Part shown: positions 59,695-64,000 of the stretch, in pieces
How positions within the stretch are numbered: the stretch's first letter is position 1
Layout of the letters: every line of letters begins with the position of its first letter
From: CAXNKH01 sp049296795
GTDB taxonomy: Bacteria; Pseudomonadota; Gammaproteobacteria; Burkholderiales; Burkholderiaceae_C
Length of the DNA stretch: 64,000 bases
NCBI GenBank assembly: GCA_049296795.1
Contig: JBAQTC010000037.1
Coordinates: 1-64,000 of the forward strand
Reading direction: 5' to 3'
The notes under the pieces: model-generated
Databases searched by the model: none
Told to the model about the DNA's origin: nothing
What the model saw: only the letters and a program-made list of their open reading frames with translations
Made by a program: the position numbers and the translations under genes

Positions 59695-61956
59695 TCAGCC
59701 CAGCGCTTGCTTGACGCGCTCGGCACTGAAAGGCAGATCGCGCAAACGCCTTCCGGTTGCTTGAGCCAGGGCATTGGCAATCGCCGCTACCGCTGGACCT
59801 TGCGAGCCTTCGCCCACGCCCAGCGGCCGTTCATCGGGGCGGTTGATCAGTTCCACTTGCAGCGTCGGGATTTGTGGGAAACGAAGAATGGGGTAGTCGG
59901 TCCAGTTGTGGGTCAAACGGCGCTGGCTGTCATAGGCCACTGATTCGAGCAAAGTCCAGCTGGCGGATTGGACGATGCCACCTTCAATCTGATTGATCAG
60001 TCCATCGGGGTTGATCACCAACCCGGCATCGACTGTGGACCAGGCTTTCTCGACCCGGATTGCGCCAGAACGGGTGTCGACTGCGACGTCAACGATCACG
60101 GCGCAATAACAAGCCAGATTTTTGTATTTTGAAAACCCCAGTCCCCGGCCTTTGACGACAGCGCCGATGGCCGCTGTCGATTTCGTCGCAGGGGAGGGCT
60201 TCCACTGAGCCATGTTGGCGGTGCGCTCGATCACGGCCCGGGCCCGTGGGTCGCTCAGGTGCTTGAGGCGAAACTCCACCGGATCGGTTCCTGCCGCAGC
60301 CGCCAGCTCGTCCATGAACGATTCAAGCGCAAACACATTGGCATACGCGCCCAGTGTGCGCAAGGCCGAGGTGCGTATCGGGAAGTCGAGCAACAGATGG
60401 TTGACCACCTTTTGCTGAGGAAAGACGTACAGGGGAATGGCGTTGCGGTCACTGCCACCCGAGGGCTGCGGGATGTTGCGCGCTGGGCCCGCGGGCAGCG
60501 GGTTCTCGATCTGCCAGGCGGCAATCAAGTTGGTTCCTTCAGGATCATAGGGCCGGGTGCTGTGGGCATAGCTCCACAGTTCGTGGTTCCAGTCCACCAC
60601 CTTGCCACTGGCATCGAGCGAAGCTTTCAGCTTCATGACCATGGGAGAACCCAGCGGCTCCCAGGCAAACTCATCTTCGCGCATCCATTGCAGTTTGACC
60701 GGGATGCCGGGCAAGGCGCGGGCCAGTAAAGCGGCATCCATGGCCACATCATCAGCCCCGTTGTGGCCGTAGCAACCCGACCCTTCGCGATGCATCACCG
60801 TGATGTGGTCAACCGGAATGCGCAGTGTTTTCGCAATGTCGCCGCGCAGGGGGAAAACGCCCTGAGTGTGGCTCCAGACGCGCAGTTTTCCGTCGTCCCA
60901 CTGGGCCACCGCACAGGATGGTCCAATCGAACCATGGGCCTGGTAGGGCTTGGTGTATTCAACCTCCAACGTGTGGCTGGCAGTGGCTGCAGCTTCGGCG
61001 TTGGTTTTAACCCCCACCACACTGTCGCGCACTTTTTGTTTCTTCATGAAGGCAAACAGGGCAGCTCCGGTAGGTGGCAAGTCACTCGGTTCGTCCCATC
61101 GGCTGTTGGCGCGCAAGGCCCGGGCAGCGGCAATGGCTTGTTCTTCACGCTGGGCTGCCACCGCCAAAAAATTACCATCGCGCAAGACCTTGATGACACC
61201 AGGCATGCGCAGCACCGCGGCGGTATCGAGTGCGATCAGGCGGGCCCGGTGCGAGCTGGGACGAACAACCCGGCCAAAAACCATATCAGGCAAACGCATG
61301 TCCTGGACATAGGACTCACCGCCTGTGAACTTGGGCGGCAGATCAGTTCGAGGCAGACTCTGGCCGATCAAACGGTGTTGGTTGCTGGGCTTGGGCGTGG
61401 TTTTGGCTGTGGCCTCGCGTTGCAGCAGGGCATCGCTCGTGAGCTCCCAATAGCTGCTGCGGGCTGCGCCGGGGGACTTGGTTTGTGTGATGCTGCCGTC
61501 AGTCACGCTCAATTCATTCTCAGTCACGCCCAGTTTGGCGGCAGCCGCCGCCAGCAGCAAGCCGCGTGCCTCGGCACAGGCAAAGCGCAAGGCCGTTCCA
61601 CTGTCCTGAATCGACAGACTGCCAGCGGTCATTCCTTCATTGGGGGTGAGTGAGGTGTGGCCCGAAATGACGCTTAGTCGCTTCAGATCGACATCGAGTT
61701 CGTCAACCACGATTTGTGACAAGGCAGTCAGGATGCCCTGCCCGAGTTCGACCTTGCCGGTGTAAAAAGTCACGCTGCCACTGGGCAGAATCCGCAACCA
61801 AGCGTCCAGCCTTCGGTTGTTGTTGAGTCCTCCAGGCAGGGTGGCACGGGCCGGGGCTTGCGCTCCCACCCACGGTGACAGGCTAAAAGCCACGGTCAAT
61901 GCACCGGCTTGGAGGAAACTGCGCCGGCTGGGCTGGCTTACTGATGACGTGTTCAT
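59695..61956 (-). CDS. Molybdenum hydroxylase large subunit (IorB-like)
   Basis: A 753-residue molybdopterin-binding oxidoreductase. The Tat signal is SRRSFLQAGALTV near residue 10. The subunit has the isoquinoline 1-oxidoreductase beta pattern: KVELGQGILTALSQIVVDEL, HGSIGPSCAVAQW and the closing VGEGSQGPAVAAIANAL with the active-site Glu. It works with the iron-sulfur subunit encoded upstream, whose stop it overlaps by four bases. The family inserts oxygen from water next to ring nitrogen in N-heterocycles or oxidises aldehydes. Confidence 0.9.
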   Translation of the reverse strand: MNTSSVSQPSRRSFLQAGALTVAFSLSPWVGAQAPARATLPGGLNNNRRLDAWLRILPSGSVTFYTGKVELGQGILTALSQIVVDELDVDLKRLSVISGHTSLTPNEGMTAGSLSIQDSGTALRFACAEARGLLLAAAAAKLGVTENELSVTDGSITQTKSPGAARSSYWELTSDALLQREATAKTTPKPSNQHRLIGQSLPRTDLPPKFTGGESYVQDMRLPDMVFGRVVRPSSHRARLIALDTAAVLRMPGVIKVLRDGNFLAVAAQREEQAIAAARALRANSRWDEPSDLPPTGAALFAFMKKQKVRDSVVGVKTNAEAAATASHTLEVEYTKPYQAHGSIGPSCAVAQWDDGKLRVWSHTQGVFPLRGDIAKTLRIPVDHITVMHREGSGCYGHNGADDVAMDAALLARALPGIPVKLQWMREDEFAWEPLGSPMVMKLKASLDASGKVVDWNHELWSYAHSTRPYDPEGTNLIAAWQIENPLPAGPARNIPQPSGGSDRNAIPLYVFPQQKVVNHLLLDFPIRTSALRTLGAYANVFALESFMDELAAAAGTDPVEFRLKHLSDPRARAVIERTANMAQWKPSPATKSTAAIGAVVKGRGLGFSKYKNLACYCAVIVDVAVDTRSGAIRVEKAWSTVDAGLVINPDGLINQIEGGIVQSASWTLLESVAYDSQRRLTHNWTDYPILRFPQIPTLQVELINRPDERPLGVGEGSQGPAVAAIANALAQATGRRLRDLPFSAERVKQALG

Positions 61957-62414
61957 GCCAGCTCCTTAGCAGCGCGCTGGATGGCACGCACGATGCGGGT
62001 GTGGGTTCCGCAGCGACACAGATTTCCCGCCATGGCTTCGCGAATTTCGACCTCTTCCGGTTGCCGTACCCGATCCAGCAAGGCCTTGGCCGACATGATC
62101 ATGCCCGAGCTGCAATAGCCGCATTGGGCCGCCTGTTCTGCGATGAAAGCTTTTTGCAAGGCATGCAGTTTGTCGGCTGAACCCAGACCCTCAAGCGTGG
62201 TAATCTGGCCCTGGGAAGCAGCTGATGAGGGATAAACACAGGAGCGGATCGCCTGACCGTCGAGCAGCACGGTGCAAGCACCGCACTGGGCTACGCCACA
62301 GCCGTATTTGGCGCTGTTGAGCCCTAAGTCGTTGCGCAGCACATAAAGCAGTGGCGTATCAGGCGCAGCTGGGCTGCTGTGCCGCAGGCCGTTCACAGTC
62401 AATGAAACAGACAT
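61953..62414 (-). CDS. [2Fe-2S] subunit of a molybdenum hydroxylase (IorA-like)
   Basis: A 153-residue electron-transfer subunit with two Fe-S clusters. The plant-type site is GCGVAQCGACTVLLDG, with a fourth Cys in IRSCVYP. The second cluster is QCGYCSSGMIM and GNLCRCGTHTRI. It has no signal peptide, so it should be exported with the Tat-bearing large subunit. It is the first gene of the pair. Confidence 0.93.
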   Translation of the reverse strand: MSVSLTVNGLRHSSPAAPDTPLLYVLRNDLGLNSAKYGCGVAQCGACTVLLDGQAIRSCVYPSSAASQGQITTLEGLGSADKLHALQKAFIAEQAAQCGYCSSGMIMSAKALLDRVRQPEEVEIREAMAGNLCRCGTHTRIVRAIQRAAKELA

Positions 62415-62623
62415 TCAAAATCTCCTAGTCAGTGCGGAACTGTGCTGGCACGGCGTGCTGTTGTGGGTTCCGTAAGTTCATAAATAGATGGTAATGTCGC
62501 CGCAGGCTAGCCTGCCAATGCGCTGACGTCAATTAGGGAAGTTATGGATGGATCGACTTTGGGCGTGGGAAAGAAGCGGCCCCGTTCCGGCCTAAACTAG
62601 CACCTTTTGAAACGTGGTGAGCC

Positions 62624-62929
62624 ATGATTTACACCTTCATCCTGATCGACAAACCCCAGAGCGCTGAATTGCGCCAGCGGGTGCGGCCCGAACACAAAGC
62701 CTATTTGGCCGGTGTGGCGAACAGCATGGCGTTTGCCGGGCCTTTTACCGCCGACGATGGCGTGAGCATGATTGGCAGCTTGCTGGCGATTGATTTCCCC
62801 AGTCGAGATGCAGCACACGCTTGGCTGGCCAACGAGCCTTTTAATCGTTCGGGCTTGTACGCCAGTACCAGCATTCATGCTTTTGTTAATTTGTGGCCGC
62901 AGAAAGCGGGTTTCCCACCTGCGGCTTAA
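62624..62929 (+). CDS. YciI-family protein
   Basis: A 101-residue small protein of the YciI fold. RPEHKAYLAGV, with the conserved His, the block GPFTADDG, and the C-terminal HAFVNLW pattern fit. YciI relatives include enzymes that act on chlorinated or other muconolactones, so a role in this catabolic cluster is possible. It starts at ATG 62624 and precedes the SnoaL-like gene by 14 bases. Confidence 0.85.
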   Translation: MIYTFILIDKPQSAELRQRVRPEHKAYLAGVANSMAFAGPFTADDGVSMIGSLLAIDFPSRDAAHAWLANEPFNRSGLYASTSIHAFVNLWPQKAGFPPAA

Positions 62930-62943
62930 AACGAGGAATTGAG

Positions 62944-63561
62944 ATGACAGAAGATTTGAATGCGCAGCTGTTGATTCGGCAAATGGTCGAGCGTTGGGCG
63001 GTCTGGCGCGATGCCGGCGACTGGGAGCGATTTGCCACGGTCTGGCACCCCGATGGCGTGATGATGGCGACCTGGTTTCAGGGGCCGTTTGCCGACTTTA
63101 TTCGGGTCACGCAAGAGGGTTGGGCCAAAGGTGTGAGCATTCTTCATTTCCTCGGCGGCTCGGCTGTCGAAGTGGCAGGGGATCGAGCCATTGCCCAGAC
63201 CAAAATGACCATCTCGCAACGCGGTATGGTGGAGGGCGAGGGCGGCCCGGTGCTGTGTGATGTGGTGTGCACCGGGCGCTTTTATGATTTCGTGACCCAG
63301 CACGAGGGTCGGTGGAAACTGCTGCATCGGCAACCGATTTATGAGAAAGACCGAATCGATCCGGTGGACTCAAGCGCTACGCTCAGGCTGGACCAGCACG
63401 CTTTGGCGGCTTTCCCTGAAGGTTACCGCCATCTGGCTTATATCCAGACCCGAATTGGTTACCAGGTCAAACTCGACATGCCGATGCTTAAGGGCCCGGT
63501 GGTGGAGGAGTTGTACCGTCGCGGAGCACGCTGGTTGGCCGGTGGAGTGTTAGAGCGATAA
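62944..63561 (+). CDS. SnoaL-like (NTF2-fold) protein
   Basis: A 205-residue NTF2-like protein. The beginning IRQMVERWAVWRDAGDWERF and HPDGVMMATWF is typical of the SnoaL-like superfamily, whose members are isomerases, dehydratases or the small subunits of ring hydroxylases. It has no signal peptide and no catalytic set I can identify with certainty. The ATG at 62944 is preceded by GAGGAA. Its place with YciI and a Bug gene links it to the catabolic cluster. Confidence 0.75.
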   Translation: MTEDLNAQLLIRQMVERWAVWRDAGDWERFATVWHPDGVMMATWFQGPFADFIRVTQEGWAKGVSILHFLGGSAVEVAGDRAIAQTKMTISQRGMVEGEGGPVLCDVVCTGRFYDFVTQHEGRWKLLHRQPIYEKDRIDPVDSSATLRLDQHALAAFPEGYRHLAYIQTRIGYQVKLDMPMLKGPVVEELYRRGARWLAGGVLER

Positions 63562-63594
63562 GGCCTTTGATCCATCAAGACGGAGGAAAACACC

Positions 63595-64000
63595 ATGCGC
63601 AATTGTGTTCGAATTTTTGGCGTGCTGCTGCTGTGCGCTACTGTATTGAGTCAAACGGTTGGGGCTCAAACTGGTTATCCCTCCAAGCCGCTTAAAGTGG
63701 TGGTGCCGCAACCGCCGGGCGGGGGTTTTGATTTTGTAGGCAGGCTGTTAGCGGACCGCTTGGGCAAGCAAATGGGCCAAGCCGTAGTGGTGGAAAACCG
63801 CCCCGGCTCTGGCACCCTGATTGGTACCGATGCCGTGGCCAAAGCAGCGCCCGATGGCTATACCTTGCTGACCGGGTCGGTCTCCAATTTGGCCTTGAAC
63901 ATGGGTCTGTACCCCAAGCTGCCCTACGACAGTCTGCGCGACTTTGAACCAGTGGGCCTGGCTGTCAGCTACAGCTACACCTTGATGGCGCGCAAGGACT
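63595..64000 (+). CDS. Bug-family solute receptor, 5' part (cut by the right edge)
   Basis: Reading from ATG 63595 gives 135 codons to the window edge. It has a signal peptide (about 1-24, ending VGAQTG), then KVVVPQPPGGGFDFVGRLLA and VVENRPGSGTLIGTDAVAKA, the Bug pattern. GGAGG precedes the ATG at a good distance. This is the third Bug receptor in the catabolic region. Confidence 0.9.
   Translation, partial: MRNCVRIFGVLLLCATVLSQTVGAQTGYPSKPLKVVVPQPPGGGFDFVGRLLADRLGKQMGQAVVVENRPGSGTLIGTDAVAKAAPDGYTLLTGSVSNLALNMGLYPKLPYDSLRDFEPVGLAVSYSYTLMARKD

Overview
The window looks like the chromosome of a betaproteobacterium of the order Burkholderiales, most like Comamonadaceae. This rests on the gene orders dusB-fis-purH and yqgE-ruvX-pyrR-pyrB-pseudo-dihydroorotase, a soxYZAXB thiosulfate-oxidation locus, several Bug-type (TctC) solute receptors and the overall codon style. 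It is an inference from gene content; no species is claimed.

Layout. (1) 1-2.1 kb is mobile or accessory: the 5' part of an integrase-type transposase cut by the left edge, debris, and a TumE/TumA-like toxin-antitoxin pair. (2) 2.2-20.7 kb is mostly housekeeping: MFS transporter, enoyl-CoA hydratase, M61 peptidase, DsbC, UbiH-like hydroxylase, MOSC protein, YchF, YqaA-like membrane protein, DusB-Fis-PurH, HemL-ThiD, rubredoxin, YqgE-RuvX-PyrR-PyrB-PyrC' and an acyltransferase. (3) 20.7-27.8 kb holds an iron-type ABC ATPase/permease pair and a complete sugar-type ABC importer. (4) 28.0-35.0 kb is sulfur oxidation: flavocytochrome c (fccAB), a metallo-beta-lactamase-fold hydrolase, a nested-palindrome repeat, then soxYZAXB; no soxCD is present here. 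(5) 35.0-36.2 kb is an arsenate reductase/aquaporin pair. (6) 36.3-39.3 kb is a compact exosortase system: one PEP-CTERM protein, an EpsD-like protein and an exosortase B-EpsI fusion, the three joined by 4-base GTGA overlaps.

(7) 39.3-44.4 kb is the most unusual part. A tRNA-Arg(CCU) gene and the 3' end of a VWA gene are separated by about 5 kb bounded by 63-bp direct repeats (62/63 identical). Each repeat contains the first 18 nt of the tRNA, its upstream region and the last codons of the VWA gene. The insert carries a YkgJ-like cysteine-cluster protein, a GNAT protein resembling the catalytic half of arginyl-tRNA-protein transferases, a SET-domain protein, a 2-oxoglutarate/Fe(II) oxygenase-like protein and a membrane-anchored FMN/3Fe-4S glutamate-synthase-like protein. 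Four of these five belong to families known for modifying proteins or amino acids, so an undescribed modification system is a reasonable hypothesis, but only a hypothesis.

(8) 44.3-48.7 kb returns to core genes: VWA protein, repeat, acetyltransferase, MoxR ATPase, cytochrome c4-like protein and a DUF1841 protein. (9) 48.7-64 kb is catabolic: a 3-oxoadipate CoA-transferase (two subunits) and thiolase, three Bug receptors, two beta-hydroxyacid-type dehydrogenases, an amidohydrolase, maleylacetate reductase, a flavin aromatic hydroxylase, a molybdenum hydroxylase pair, a YciI protein and a SnoaL-like protein. Together they suggest breakdown of an aromatic or N-heteroaromatic compound through maleylacetate and 3-oxoadipate into the TCA cycle. 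The ring-cleavage dioxygenase is not in the window and the substrate cannot be named.
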